From positions 1 to 64,000 of the forward strand of contig JAYFRL010000012.1 of the NCBI GenBank assembly GCA_034925905.1: a stretch of 64,000 bases of DNA. Direction: 5' to 3'. Below the pieces are notes generated by a model. The model was given only the letters and a program-made list of their open reading frames with translations, made no database searches and was not told where the DNA came from. Of this stretch, positions 16,290 to 25,309 are shown one piece after another. Numbering within the stretch: position 1 is the first letter of the stretch; every line of letters begins with the position of its first letter. This DNA is from JAYFRL01 sp034925905 (GTDB taxonomy: Bacteria > Bacillota > Clostridia > Lachnospirales > Anaerotignaceae). Position numbers and translations under genes: made by a program.

Positions 16290-17042
16290 ATGAGAAAAAA
16301 AATAGTTGCGGGCAACTGGAAGATGAACAAAACGCCTTCGGAAGCAATTAACCTTGCCGAAATGCTTAAATCCAAAGTGGACACTGATAAATGTGACGTT
16401 GTTTTTTGTGTTCCGGCAATAGATATTATTCCTGTTTCAAAGGTTATATCGGGTACAAATATTAAGCTTGGGGCTCAAAATATGCATTTTGAGGATTCGG
16501 GAGCATATACAGGCGAAATTTCCGCGTCTATGCTTAAGGACGCAGGAGTTTCCTATGTGATTTTGGGTCATTCCGAAAGGCGCGCCTATTTTTCAGAGAC
16601 AAATGAAATGGTCAATAAAAAAACCGCTCAGGCTCTAAAAAACGGGTTAATTCCTATAATCTGCGTGGGGGAAACCCTTTTAGAACGCGAGATGGGAATA
16701 ACCATGGAAACCGTAAGAATGCAGGTTAAGCTTGCACTAACCGGAATTGAAGCCAAAAACGCAAAGGGGATTGTATTTGCCTATGAGCCCGTTTGGGCGA
16801 TAGGCACAGGGAAAACAGCCACAAAATTTGAAGCTGAGGAAGTTTGCGAAGGCATAAGGAATGTATTGTCTGAGATATATGGCAAAACGGTTTCATCTGA
16901 AATAAGAATACAGTACGGCGGAAGCGTTAACGGCAAAAATGCCGCTGAACTTTTTGAAATGGAGAATATAGACGGAGGTCTTATAGGAGGGGCAAGCTTA
17001 AAAGAAGAGTTTTCCGATATAGTGAGTGCAGGGCTTGCCTAG
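16290..17042 (+). CDS. tpiA: Triosephosphate isomerase
   Basis: Interconverts dihydroxyacetone phosphate and glyceraldehyde 3-phosphate. The 250-aa TIM barrel has the catalytic Lys in GNWKMNKT, the catalytic His in VILGHSERR, the catalytic Glu and flexible loop in AYEPVWAIGTGKTA, and the phosphate-binding YGGSV and GLIGGASL near the C-terminus. It lies 12 bp after pgk with AAAGGAG, so it is co-transcribed. Confidence 0.98.
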   Translation: MRKKIVAGNWKMNKTPSEAINLAEMLKSKVDTDKCDVVFCVPAIDIIPVSKVISGTNIKLGAQNMHFEDSGAYTGEISASMLKDAGVSYVILGHSERRAYFSETNEMVNKKTAQALKNGLIPIICVGETLLEREMGITMETVRMQVKLALTGIEAKNAKGIVFAYEPVWAIGTGKTATKFEAEEVCEGIRNVLSEIYGKTVSSEIRIQYGGSVNGKNAAELFEMENIDGGLIGGASLKEEFSDIVSAGLA

Positions 17043-17054
17043 AAGGAGGCAATT

Positions 17055-18608
17055 ATGAGTAAAAAGCCGACAATACTTATGATTTTGGACGGTTTTGGCA
17101 TAAATGAAAAAGAAGAGGGCAACGCAATAAAGGCCGCAAAAACCCCTAATATAGATATGCTTATGAAAAAGTATCCATGTGTAAAGGGCTATGCTAGCGG
17201 GCTTGATGTGGGTTTGCCGGAAGGGCAAATGGGCAATTCTGAAGTTGGACACTTAAATATAGGAGCTGGAAGAATAGTCTACCAGGAGCTTACAAGGATA
17301 ACAAAATCCATAAATGACGGTGATTTTTTTGAGAATCCCCAATTTTTAGATGCTATTAATAATTGCGAAGCAAAAGATTCCGCGCTGCATATAATGGGGC
17401 TTCTTTCAGACGGCGGAGTCCATAGCCATAATATGCACCTTTATGCTTTGCTTAAGTTTGCGAAAATCCACAACCTAAAGAAAGTATATATACATGCCTT
17501 CCTTGATGGAAGGGATACTCCTCCAAAATCAGGGAAGGAATATGTTAAGAAACTTTTGGAAAAAATGCGGGAAATAGGAGTTGGCGAAATAGCCTCCGTT
17601 TCAGGCAGATATTATGCAATGGACAGAGATAAGCGCTATGACAGGGTTTCACTGGCGTATAGCGCACTTGTGTATGGCAAAGGAGAATATGCTACGGATG
17701 CCGTTTCGGCTGTGGAGGCTTCTTATGAAAAGAATGTAACAGATGAGTTTGTAGCTCCCGTTGTAATTACAAATCCCGAGGGCAAGCCTGTCTCCAAAAT
17801 AAGCAACAATGATTCGGTTATATTTTTCAATTTCAGACCCGATAGGGCAAGAGAAATTACAAGGGCTTTGTGCGACCCGGATTTTAATGGTTTTAAACGT
17901 GATTTTATCCCCCAGGGGCTTAAATATATTTGTTTCACACAGTATGACGTAACAATGCCTAATGTTGAGGTTGCATATATGCCCGAGACTCTAAAAAACA
18001 CGCTTGGGGAGTATATAGCTTCCCGTGGCCTTAAGCAGCTTAGGCTTGCGGAGACTGAAAAATATGCGCATGTAACCTTTTTCTTTAATGGAGGGATAGA
18101 AAAACCCAATAAAAACGAAGACAGAGTGCTTATTCCATCCCCAAAGGTTGCAACATATGATTTAAAGCCTGAAATGAGCGCATACGAGGTTACGGATGTT
18201 TTGGTTGAAAAAATACTGTCGAAAGAGTATGATTTAATAGTAATAAATTATGCAAACTCGGATATGGTTGGGCATACGGGTATTTTTGAAGCGGCCGTTA
18301 AAGCCGTTGAAGCTGTTGACGAATGTGTAGGCAGGGCATATGATGCCTTGCTTAAAGTAAACGGGCAGATGTTTATATGCGCAGATCATGGCAATTCAGA
18401 TCAGATGATAGACTACAAGACAAAAACACCGTTTACAGCACATACAACAAATCCCGTTCCGTTTATACTTGTTAACTATGCCGAAGGAATAGGTTTCCGT
18501 GAAAATGGGAAGCTTGCGGATATAGCTCCGACGCTTCTTAAAATGATGGATATCCCGAAGCCTTTGGAGATGACAGGCGAAAGCCTGCTCAAGGCTATAA
18601 GTGTATAA
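17055..18608 (+). CDS. gpmI: 2,3-bisphosphoglycerate-independent phosphoglycerate mutase
   Basis: Manganese-dependent interconversion of 3- and 2-phosphoglycerate. The 517-aa product has alkaline-phosphatase-superfamily metal motifs: ILDGFG at the N-terminus, the phospho-acceptor Ser in GQMGNSEVGH, HAFLDGRDTPP, NFRPDRAREI, and the C-terminal metal ligands in NYANSDMVGHTG, ADHGNSD and TAHTTNPVP. AGAAGGAGG lies upstream, 12 bp after tpiA. Length matches the family. Confidence 0.98.
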   Translation: MSKKPTILMILDGFGINEKEEGNAIKAAKTPNIDMLMKKYPCVKGYASGLDVGLPEGQMGNSEVGHLNIGAGRIVYQELTRITKSINDGDFFENPQFLDAINNCEAKDSALHIMGLLSDGGVHSHNMHLYALLKFAKIHNLKKVYIHAFLDGRDTPPKSGKEYVKKLLEKMREIGVGEIASVSGRYYAMDRDKRYDRVSLAYSALVYGKGEYATDAVSAVEASYEKNVTDEFVAPVVITNPEGKPVSKISNNDSVIFFNFRPDRAREITRALCDPDFNGFKRDFIPQGLKYICFTQYDVTMPNVEVAYMPETLKNTLGEYIASRGLKQLRLAETEKYAHVTFFFNGGIEKPNKNEDRVLIPSPKVATYDLKPEMSAYEVTDVLVEKILSKEYDLIVINYANSDMVGHTGIFEAAVKAVEAVDECVGRAYDALLKVNGQMFICADHGNSDQMIDYKTKTPFTAHTTNPVPFILVNYAEGIGFRENGKLADIAPTLLKMMDIPKPLEMTGESLLKAISV

Positions 18609-18656
18609 ACCAAATTCAAATAAATGGTTTTGATTCTTTTAAGAGGAGAGGATAAA

Positions 18657-19967
18657 ATGAAAGGTTACATTGAAATTTTAGATGTTTTTGCGAGGGAGAT
18701 TTTAGATTCAAGAGGAAACCCGACAATTGAAGTTGAGGTTGTTGTTGACGGGAATACAGTTGGACGTGCAGCCGTTCCGTCAGGCGCATCAACAGGGCAG
18801 TTTGAAGCTGTTGAACTTCGTGACGGCGGCAGCAGATATAATGGGCTTGGGGTTTTGGAAGCGGTTAACAACGTAAATGATGTTATAGCGGAAGAAATTA
18901 TAGGTATGAATGCTCTTGATCAGGTTGCTATAGACAAAAAGATGATTGAGCTTGATGGAACTCCGAATAAAGCTAACCTTGGTGCAAACGCAATCTTGGG
19001 AGTTTCTCTTGCAGTTGCAAAAGCTGCGGCAGAAGCTCTTCAAATGCCCTTATATCAATATCTTGGCGGATTTAATGCGAAGGTGCTTCCTGTTCCCATG
19101 ATGAACATAATGAATGGAGGGAAACATGCCGATAATACGGTAGACCTTCAGGAATTTATGGTAATGCCGGTTGGTGCTGAAAGCTTTTCCGAAGCTCTTA
19201 AAATGTGCGCGGAAATTTACCATGCACTTAAAAAGGTACTTAAAAGCAAAGGACTTTCAACGGCAGTAGGCGACGAAGGCGGTTTTGCGCCTGACCTGCC
19301 AACTCCTGATGCGGTTATAGATTTGATTAAGGAAGCAGTCGAAAAATCAGGCTATAAATGGGGAGAAGACATAAAAATAGCTCTTGACCCTGCCGCAACA
19401 GAGCTTTACGGGGAAGACGGGAAATATCATTTTCCGGGCGAAAGCAAGATGACCGGGAAAGAAATCACTAGAACCTCTGAGGAAATGGTTGAAATGTGGA
19501 AGGCTTTATGTGAAAAATATCCTATTGTTTCGATTGAAGACGGGCTGGCTGAAGAAGATTGGGTTGGTTGGCAGCTTTTAACAAAAGAGCTTGGAAATAA
19601 AATCCAGATTGTGGGCGACGATCTGTTTGTTACAAATACTGAAAGGCTTAAAAAAGGCATTAAGCTTAAAGCTGCAAATTCAATACTCATAAAGGTAAAC
19701 CAGATAGGAACTCTCACGGAAACATTCAATGCCATAGCGCTTGCAAACAGGAATAATATGACGGCTGTTGTAAGCCATCGTTCGGGCGAAACGGAAGATT
19801 CTACGATAGCTGATATAGTTGTTGCCATTAATGCGGGCCAAATAAAAACGGGCGCGCCGGCAAGAAGCGACCGTGTTGCTAAGTATAATCAGCTTTTAAG
19901 AATAGAAGAAGAGCTTGATGAAGCTGCAGAGTTTTTAGGAATGGAAGCTTTCTTTAGCATTAAATAA
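18657..19967 (+). CDS. eno: Enolase (phosphopyruvate hydratase)
   Basis: Dehydrates 2-phosphoglycerate to phosphoenolpyruvate and is also often an RNA degradosome partner. The 436-aa product starts at ATG 18657 with GAGGAGAG upstream; an earlier in-frame ATG at 18624 lacks a ribosome binding site. Motifs are DSRGNPT, PSGASTG, GDEGGFAPDL, metal ligands in SIEDGLAEEDW and GDDLFVTN, catalytic Lys in ILIKVNQIG, and SHRSGETED. It is the last glycolytic gene of the run and is followed by a hairpin terminator. Confidence 0.98.
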   Translation: MKGYIEILDVFAREILDSRGNPTIEVEVVVDGNTVGRAAVPSGASTGQFEAVELRDGGSRYNGLGVLEAVNNVNDVIAEEIIGMNALDQVAIDKKMIELDGTPNKANLGANAILGVSLAVAKAAAEALQMPLYQYLGGFNAKVLPVPMMNIMNGGKHADNTVDLQEFMVMPVGAESFSEALKMCAEIYHALKKVLKSKGLSTAVGDEGGFAPDLPTPDAVIDLIKEAVEKSGYKWGEDIKIALDPAATELYGEDGKYHFPGESKMTGKEITRTSEEMVEMWKALCEKYPIVSIEDGLAEEDWVGWQLLTKELGNKIQIVGDDLFVTNTERLKKGIKLKAANSILIKVNQIGTLTETFNAIALANRNNMTAVVSHRSGETEDSTIADIVVAINAGQIKTGAPARSDRVAKYNQLLRIEEELDEAAEFLGMEAFFSIK

Positions 19968-19980
19968 TACAATTTTATTT

Positions 19981-20030
19981 TGCTGCCAGCCGGACTTTTA
20001 TTTGTACGGTTGGCAGCATTTATAACTTTT
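19981..20030 (+). terminator. Terminator after eno
   Basis: A 12-bp stem (19981-19992 with 20007-20018, one G-U pair) is followed by TTTATAACTTTT. The T-rich tail is imperfect, so some read-through into the reductase gene 22 bp later is possible. Confidence 0.65.
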
Positions 20031-20039
20031 GGAGGTATT

Positions 20040-21233
20040 ATGCCAGATTATAACATGCAATATAGGAAAGATAAAAAAGGGAATTTGATATCTATACTCG
20101 GTTATGGATGCATGCGTTTCACCAAAAACGGAGTTTCTATAGACATGGGCAAAACCGAAAAAGAGATTATGAAATCAATAGCACATGGGGTAAACTATTT
20201 TGATACGGCTTATATATATCCGGGCAGTGAAGCTGCTTTGGGTGAGATATTTTCTAAAAACAATTGTAGAAAAGATGTGTATATAGCAACAAAGCTTCCG
20301 CATTATTTAATAAGATCAAAAGAAGGAATAGATAAGATATTCAACGAGGAGCTTAAAAGGCTTAAAACGGATTATATAGACTATTACCTTATGCATATGC
20401 TTACGGATATTGACACATGGGGAAATCTTAAAAAATATGGCATAGAGGATTGGATAGAGGAAAAGCTTAAAAGCGGACAAATTCGGAATATAGGTTTTTC
20501 ATACCACGGAAACAGTGGCATGTTTATAAAGATTGTGGATGCATACAACTGGGATTTTTGCCAGATACAATACAATTATATGGACGAATATAGCCAGGCT
20601 GGTGTTAAAGGTCTTAAATATGCAAGCAGCAAAGGCTTGCCTGTTATAATAATGGAACCATTAAGAGGAGGACGGCTGGTTAAATATCTTCCCGAAAAAG
20701 CAAAGGGAATTTTTAAAAGCTATAATAAAGAACGCTCTCCGGCTGAATGGGCGCTAAGATGGCTTTGGAACCAAAAAGAAGTAACCTGTGTGCTTTCAGG
20801 TATGAATTCCCTTGAGATGCTAAGGGAAAATCTGAAAACCGCTTCTATTGTAAGAGAAGGCGAATTTTCAAAAGAAGACTATGCTTTGATTGAAAAGGTA
20901 AAAGCTGCAATTAATGAAAGTGTGAAAGTTAACTGCACAGGCTGCGGATATTGCATGCCCTGTCCGCATGGGGTTGATATACCGGCAACTTTCAGATGCT
21001 ACAATTCCATATATTCCGAAAGCAAGACATCTGCTATACTGGATTATTTTAAATGCACCGTTGCCAGAAAAAAACAGAGCTGTGCTTCAAAGTGCATAGG
21101 CTGCGGCAAATGTGAGAAGCATTGTCCTCAAGGTATAGAAATAAGGAAAGAGCTTAAAAAAGCAGTTAAAGAGCTTGAAACCCCGCTTTTTAGAGCGATT
21201 AAATTTTTTGTTAAGAAACTTAAACTTTGGTAA
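20040..21233 (+). CDS. Aldo/keto reductase with C-terminal 4Fe-4S ferredoxin tail
   Basis: A 397-aa oxidoreductase. Residues 1-285 form an aldo/keto reductase barrel with catalytic-site signatures DTAYIYPGSE, IATKLP and YYLMHM. Residues from about 298 carry cysteine-rich motifs CTGCGYCMPCPHGVDI and, 50 residues on, CIGCGKCEKHCPQGIEI. This architecture is common in anaerobes; substrates are unknown, and the Fe-S part may connect to ferredoxin pools. The start ATG 20040 has GGAGG 5 nt upstream; the in-frame extension to 19980 crosses the eno terminator and is rejected. Confidence 0.92.
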   Translation: MPDYNMQYRKDKKGNLISILGYGCMRFTKNGVSIDMGKTEKEIMKSIAHGVNYFDTAYIYPGSEAALGEIFSKNNCRKDVYIATKLPHYLIRSKEGIDKIFNEELKRLKTDYIDYYLMHMLTDIDTWGNLKKYGIEDWIEEKLKSGQIRNIGFSYHGNSGMFIKIVDAYNWDFCQIQYNYMDEYSQAGVKGLKYASSKGLPVIIMEPLRGGRLVKYLPEKAKGIFKSYNKERSPAEWALRWLWNQKEVTCVLSGMNSLEMLRENLKTASIVREGEFSKEDYALIEKVKAAINESVKVNCTGCGYCMPCPHGVDIPATFRCYNSIYSESKTSAILDYFKCTVARKKQSCASKCIGCGKCEKHCPQGIEIRKELKKAVKELETPLFRAIKFFVKKLKLW

Positions 21234-21248
21234 TAAACTTTATTTTTC

Positions 21249-21290
21249 AAATAAAAAGACATCTCTTTTAAAAGAGATGTCTTTTTATTT
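21249..21290. terminator. Bidirectional terminator, 42-bp perfect palindrome
   Basis: Two 21-nt arms (21249-21269 and 21270-21290) are perfectly complementary with no spacer and have A/T-rich outer ends. It serves the reductase (+) and overlaps the last codons and stop of the XRE gene (-). Confidence 0.88.
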
Positions 21291-21623
21291 CTTTCCTCTG
21301 TAAACGAGCCAGTTTAAAAAAAATTTAAGTTCTGCTTTCCCGTTAGTATCCAAGTTGTCAATTAATTTGCATATTTCTTCCGAACCTCCATTTGTTTGAG
21401 GAGTTTCGCTTAAATATTTTTTAATATTTGAATTGCCAACAAGATAATCAACAGAAACGTCAAAAAAATTAGCCAGCTTAATCAAATCGTTTATACAAGG
21501 CTCTGTGCGGTTAAGTTCATAATTTGAAATGGCTGTTCCGCCATACTCAAGAGCAGAAGCAATATCTATCTGCTTAAGGTTTTTTTCTTCACGAAGCTGC
21601 TTTAATCTTTCAGAAAAATTCAT
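21285..21623 (-). CDS. XRE-family helix-turn-helix regulator
   Basis: The 112-aa product has an N-terminal Cro/CI helix-turn-helix (residues about 5-60: LKQLREEKNLKQIDIASALEY, then ISNYELNR) and a C-terminal tail of unknown role. The ATG at 21623 has AAGGAGG 6 nt upstream; a TTG at 21638 lies before that site and is rejected. It is divergent from nifS-mnmA. Its target may be the palindrome overlapping the nifS promoter, which is inference. Confidence 0.88.
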   Translation of the reverse strand: MNFSERLKQLREEKNLKQIDIASALEYGGTAISNYELNRTEPCINDLIKLANFFDVSVDYLVGNSNIKKYLSETPQTNGGSEEICKLIDNLDTNGKAELKFFLNWLVYRGKK

Positions 21624-21784
21624 TTTTCCCTCCTTCAAGTGCTTTTATTATTTTTTATACCTATCCCTACACTATAATATATAAAATATGGATTTTTGTC
21701 TAGTATGCAAATTGTAGAATTTATGTGCAAAATACAACTTTTTAAAATGCTTTACTCAAATATAAGCTGTTTTTAGACAAAATT

Positions 21785-21829
21785 CATACAACCTGTCACG
21801 TTGTATGTTTAATCTTCTTATAATATACT
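21785..21829 (+). promoter_or_regulatory. nifS promoter with an overlapping palindromic operator
   Basis: TTGTAT (21801-21806) and TATACT (21824-21829) are exactly 17 bp apart. An inverted repeat CATACAAC-N7-GTTGTATG (21785-21807) covers the -35 box, so a bound protein would block polymerase. Weaker TTGTA/TACAA arms lie near 21711 and 21736. The operator is best explained by the divergent XRE protein. Confidence 0.6.
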
Positions 21830-21873
21830 ATACAGTTTGTATTTTTATATACAGGCGTCAAGGAGATGTTAAA

Positions 21874-23046
21874 ATGAAAAAAATAGTATATTTTGATAAT
21901 GCGGCGACCACTCCTGTAAGGGAAGAAGTGTTAAACGAAATGTTGCCATATTTTACCGAAGATTATGGGAATGCATCAAGTGTCTACAGCCTTTCAAAAA
22001 AAAGCAAAAGGGCAATTTTAAAAGCAAGGGAAAGAGTTGCAAACCTTATAGGAGCCGAGCCTTCGGAAATAATATTTACCTCAGGTGGAACAGAAAGCGA
22101 TAATTTTGCTATAAAAGGAGTAGCCGATGCCCTGAAGGAAAAGGGAAAGCATATAATAACTACTTCTATAGAACACCATGCTATTTTAAACTCATGCAAA
22201 AATCTTGAAGAAAAAGGATTTGAAATAACCTATATGCCGGTTGACGAATACGGTATGATAGATGTTTCAGAGCTTGAAAATGCTATAAGAAGCGATACCA
22301 TATTAATATCTGTAATGTTTGCGAACAATGAAATAGGGACGATAGAACCGATTAAAGAAATAGGAGAAATTGCAAGAAAGAAAGGAATATATTTTCATAC
22401 TGACGCCGTTCAGGCGGCAGGACATGCAAAAATAGATGTTAATGAAATGTGCATAGACCTTTTGTCTGTTTCGGGTCATAAGCTTGGCGCTCAAAAGGGA
22501 ATAGGAGCCTTATATGTTAGAAAAGGCGTCAGGTTAAAAAGAGCGATGGACGGAGGAAGCCAGGAAGGCGGGATGAGAGCGGGAACAGAGAATGTCCCGG
22601 CAATTGTAGGACTGGGGAAAGCAGCGGAGCTTTCGGAAACAGAGCTTGATTCGGAGGAGAAAAGGCTTTCTATTATGCGGGATAAACTTATAAAAAGTAT
22701 ACTTGAAAGCATACCTTTTTCAAGGTTGAACGGTCATCCTGAAAAGAGATTGCCTGGGAATTGCAACATTTCGTTTGAATATATAGACGGAAGCTCTCTT
22801 GTGGCAGCTCTTGACACATTTGATATATGCGCTTCAAGCGCTTCCGCGTGCAGCTCTGCTTCACATGAACCTTCGCATGTGCTTACAGCGATAAAATCGG
22901 AAGGCGGTTCATTGAGGTTCAGCTTAGGGCATGGGAACACAGATGAAGAAATAGATTATGTTATATCAGTTTTGCCGCGTATTGTTCAAGGCCTTAGGAA
23001 TATGTCCCCGGTTTATGAGGATTACTTGAAAAACAAAGAGCTATGA
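21874..23046 (+). CDS. nifS: Cysteine desulfurase (NifS/IscS family)
   Basis: PLP enzyme that removes sulfur from cysteine for iron-sulfur clusters and tRNA thiolation. The 390-aa product starts at ATG 21874 (AAGGAGA upstream). Motifs are YFDNAATTP at the N-terminus, SGGTESDN, SIEHHA, TDAVQAAGH, the PLP-binding Lys in SGHKLGAQKG, and a Cys-containing loop ASSASACSSAS that supplies the persulfide. mnmA follows 39 bp later, so sulfur transfer to tRNA uridine is the likely main job. No nifU/iscU scaffold gene is next to it. Confidence 0.95.
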   Translation: MKKIVYFDNAATTPVREEVLNEMLPYFTEDYGNASSVYSLSKKSKRAILKARERVANLIGAEPSEIIFTSGGTESDNFAIKGVADALKEKGKHIITTSIEHHAILNSCKNLEEKGFEITYMPVDEYGMIDVSELENAIRSDTILISVMFANNEIGTIEPIKEIGEIARKKGIYFHTDAVQAAGHAKIDVNEMCIDLLSVSGHKLGAQKGIGALYVRKGVRLKRAMDGGSQEGGMRAGTENVPAIVGLGKAAELSETELDSEEKRLSIMRDKLIKSILESIPFSRLNGHPEKRLPGNCNISFEYIDGSSLVAALDTFDICASSASACSSASHEPSHVLTAIKSEGGSLRFSLGHGNTDEEIDYVISVLPRIVQGLRNMSPVYEDYLKNKEL

Positions 23047-23085
23047 TATAGAATATAACTATTAAGTCTCCTAAGGATGGGTATT

Positions 23086-24132
23086 ATGGAAAAAACAAAA
23101 GTTGTAGTAGGTATGAGCGGCGGGGTGGACAGCTCTGCTGCGGCATTGCTGCTTAAAAATAAAGGATATGACGTTATAGGAGTGACAATGAGTTTTTTTG
23201 ATGACTGTTCATGCTTAGCGTCATTTGAAGATGCGAAGCATGTTGCTGAAAAAATAGGCATACCTCACTATATCATAGATTTTAAGGATGAATTCAAGAA
23301 AAAAGTAATAGATTATTTTATAACTGAATACAGCAATGCAAGGACTCCTAATCCATGCGTTGTCTGCAACAGATTTATAAAATGGGAAGCATTGCTTAGG
23401 AGTGCAAAAGAGCTTGGAGCTTTTAAAATTGCCACAGGGCATTACGCAAGCATTGAAAAACTTGAAAGCACAGGACGGTTTGCCATAAAAACGTCCGAGG
23501 CAGGGCAAAAGGATCAAACATACGTTTTGTATAGGCTTACGCAGGAGCAGCTTGCAGCAACAATAATGCCTCTGGGAGGCTATAAAAAAAGTGATATAAG
23601 AAAGCTTGCAGAGAGCATAGACGCTGGAATTTCGAAAAAATCAGATAGCCAGGAAATATGCTTTATACCCGACAACGATTATATAGGGTATATAAACAGG
23701 AATTCGGAGATGTCTTATCCCGGAGGTAATTTTGTTGATGTTAACGGGAATATTTTGGGTTGGCACAAAGGCATAATAAGCTATACTATAGGTCAAAGGA
23801 AAGGTCTTGGGATTTCTGCCGGCAAGCCTATGTATGTTAAAAAAATAGAAAAAGAAACTAACAACGTAATTTTGTGTGGTAATGAGGATTTATTCTCAAG
23901 ACGCCTTTTGGCAAACAATATAAACTTTGTTTCGGAAGCCTTTATAGAAGGAGAAACAAAAGTTTTTGCAAAAATACGCTATAACCATAAAAAAGCTCCG
24001 GCAACAATAAGGATGCTGTCCGAAGACTTGATAGAATGTGTTTTTGATGAGCCTCAAAGGGCAATAACGCCAGGACAGTCCGCCGTATTTTATAAAGGCG
24101 ATTATGTTTTATGCGGCGGAACAATAATATAA
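23086..24132 (+). CDS. mnmA: tRNA-uridine 2-sulfurtransferase MnmA
   Basis: Installs 2-thiouridine at position 34 of Lys, Glu and Gln tRNAs using ATP and persulfide sulfur. The 348-aa product has the PP-loop GMSGGVDSS, the catalytic Cys in NPCVVCNR (near 102), the second Cys in QEICFI (near 195), FKIATGHYA, and the YTIGQRKGLG and PRAITPGQ-like tail segments. The start at 23086 is preferred over 23077 because AAGGA is then properly spaced. It sits in an operon with nifS. Confidence 0.96.
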   Translation: MEKTKVVVGMSGGVDSSAAALLLKNKGYDVIGVTMSFFDDCSCLASFEDAKHVAEKIGIPHYIIDFKDEFKKKVIDYFITEYSNARTPNPCVVCNRFIKWEALLRSAKELGAFKIATGHYASIEKLESTGRFAIKTSEAGQKDQTYVLYRLTQEQLAATIMPLGGYKKSDIRKLAESIDAGISKKSDSQEICFIPDNDYIGYINRNSEMSYPGGNFVDVNGNILGWHKGIISYTIGQRKGLGISAGKPMYVKKIEKETNNVILCGNEDLFSRRLLANNINFVSEAFIEGETKVFAKIRYNHKKAPATIRMLSEDLIECVFDEPQRAITPGQSAVFYKGDYVLCGGTII

Positions 24133-24146
24133 TTTGCAATTGTTTT

Positions 24147-24191
24147 ATAGAATAAATATCCGCCGTTTAAAACGGCGGATATTTATTCTAT
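24147..24191. terminator. Bidirectional terminator after mnmA
   Basis: A perfect 22-bp inverted repeat (24147-24168 with 24170-24191) with a GC core and AT-rich flanks. It overlaps the 3' end of the convergent secreted-protein gene. Confidence 0.9.
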
Positions 24192-25211
24192 ATCTTTTAA
24201 CATAGCGTTGTCTATAATTTTTCTTGTGCCGTCTTTGCATAATATCATGGATTTGTTATAATTTTCACTGATTAAAGTATATGGGGATTCGTTGTAATTT
24301 TCTATAACTGCAATTTTTTCGCAGTTTGGGAGTTCAAGCATTTCTCTTACTATAAATTCGCCCCATTCATCACTCCAATGATGGGAAGATGTGATTAATC
24401 TGGAGACAGAAGGTACAAATGAGGATTTATCAGGCACATTTTTAGCTTCCTTATCTGTTGAGGTAGATAATTCTTGAGTTCTGGATAAATGAATGGTTAG
24501 GGGTTCGTTAGGATCCCATATTATGTTGCTGTTTTCTTTTATTCTGTCCCATGTGCTTTCTGAAGTATTGGGATTATTTGTAGAGTCGGTGGGTTCGGAA
24601 GCTCTATAGGAAACCGAGGTGTCGGAAAGGCTTGAAGAGTCGGTGCTTTTTATGGTTTCGTTCCAAAGCCTGTTCCAATATGCATCGACATCTTTTCTTA
24701 TATTCAAAATAGGGACGAATTCATTGTCAATACATGCATACCCCCGCAAAAAATGGTTTTTTTCAAATGCGCCTATCATTTGGTTGGATTCATCTGTAAT
24801 AAGTATCATATTTGTATTTAATGATGGAATAGATACAAATTCAACTTTTTCAACATTTGAAAGCATATCAACTGTTGATTTGTATTCATAGACATCTCCA
24901 TTAGGGGTGTAAACTGCCACAACGGCTTCCTTTGGCAGAGTTTGGATAACTATAACGGCATCATTTTTATTGCCGTCATAAACATTGCTGAAATAGACAT
25001 TAACAGCAGTTGCGTCTTTTGGATTAAAATCATCGTCATAACCGACATCTTCAAGAACCTTTTGGACAATTATATTTTTTCCTTCTTCGGTTGACGCATT
25101 GCTTAATTCTTGAATTGTCAATCCGCCAGAAACGCCATAAATTCTTATTGTCAATATAAATATGCTTATAATCGCAAGGGCTGAAAATGTGACAAAAAGC
25201 TTTTTTTTCAT
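24183..25211 (-). CDS. Secreted or membrane-anchored protein of unknown function
   Basis: 342 aa with a basic start (MKKK) and one hydrophobic stretch at about 5-27. No lipobox Cys or clear signal-peptidase site is seen, so the helix may stay as an anchor. A globular part (about 35-180) is followed by a low-complexity Ser/Thr/Asn/Pro-rich linker at about 185-260 and a C-terminal segment (about 265-342) with HHWSDEWGEF. I do not recognise the family. GGAGG precedes the ATG. It is the second gene of a minus-strand pair after the DUF4364 gene, but a terminator separates them. Confidence 0.8.
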   Translation of the reverse strand: MKKKLFVTFSALAIISIFILTIRIYGVSGGLTIQELSNASTEEGKNIIVQKVLEDVGYDDDFNPKDATAVNVYFSNVYDGNKNDAVIVIQTLPKEAVVAVYTPNGDVYEYKSTVDMLSNVEKVEFVSIPSLNTNMILITDESNQMIGAFEKNHFLRGYACIDNEFVPILNIRKDVDAYWNRLWNETIKSTDSSSLSDTSVSYRASEPTDSTNNPNTSESTWDRIKENSNIIWDPNEPLTIHLSRTQELSTSTDKEAKNVPDKSSFVPSVSRLITSSHHWSDEWGEFIVREMLELPNCEKIAVIENYNESPYTLISENYNKSMILCKDGTRKIIDNAMLKDIE

Positions 25212-25274
25212 ATGGCTTCCTCCTTTATTTAAAATATATGCTTAAAGGGAGGTCTTTAATTCGCTTAAAAAAAT

Positions 25275-25296
25275 AAAAGCCGCTTAAGCGGCTTTT
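25275..25296 (-). terminator. Terminator of the DUF4364 gene
   Basis: Arms AAAAGCCGCTT (25275-25285) and AAGCGGCTTTT (25286-25296) form an 11-bp perfect palindrome. On the minus strand it ends in a T-run, 14 nt past the DUF4364 stop codon. Confidence 0.75.
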
Positions 25297-25309
25297 AAAT
25301 AAATTATAA

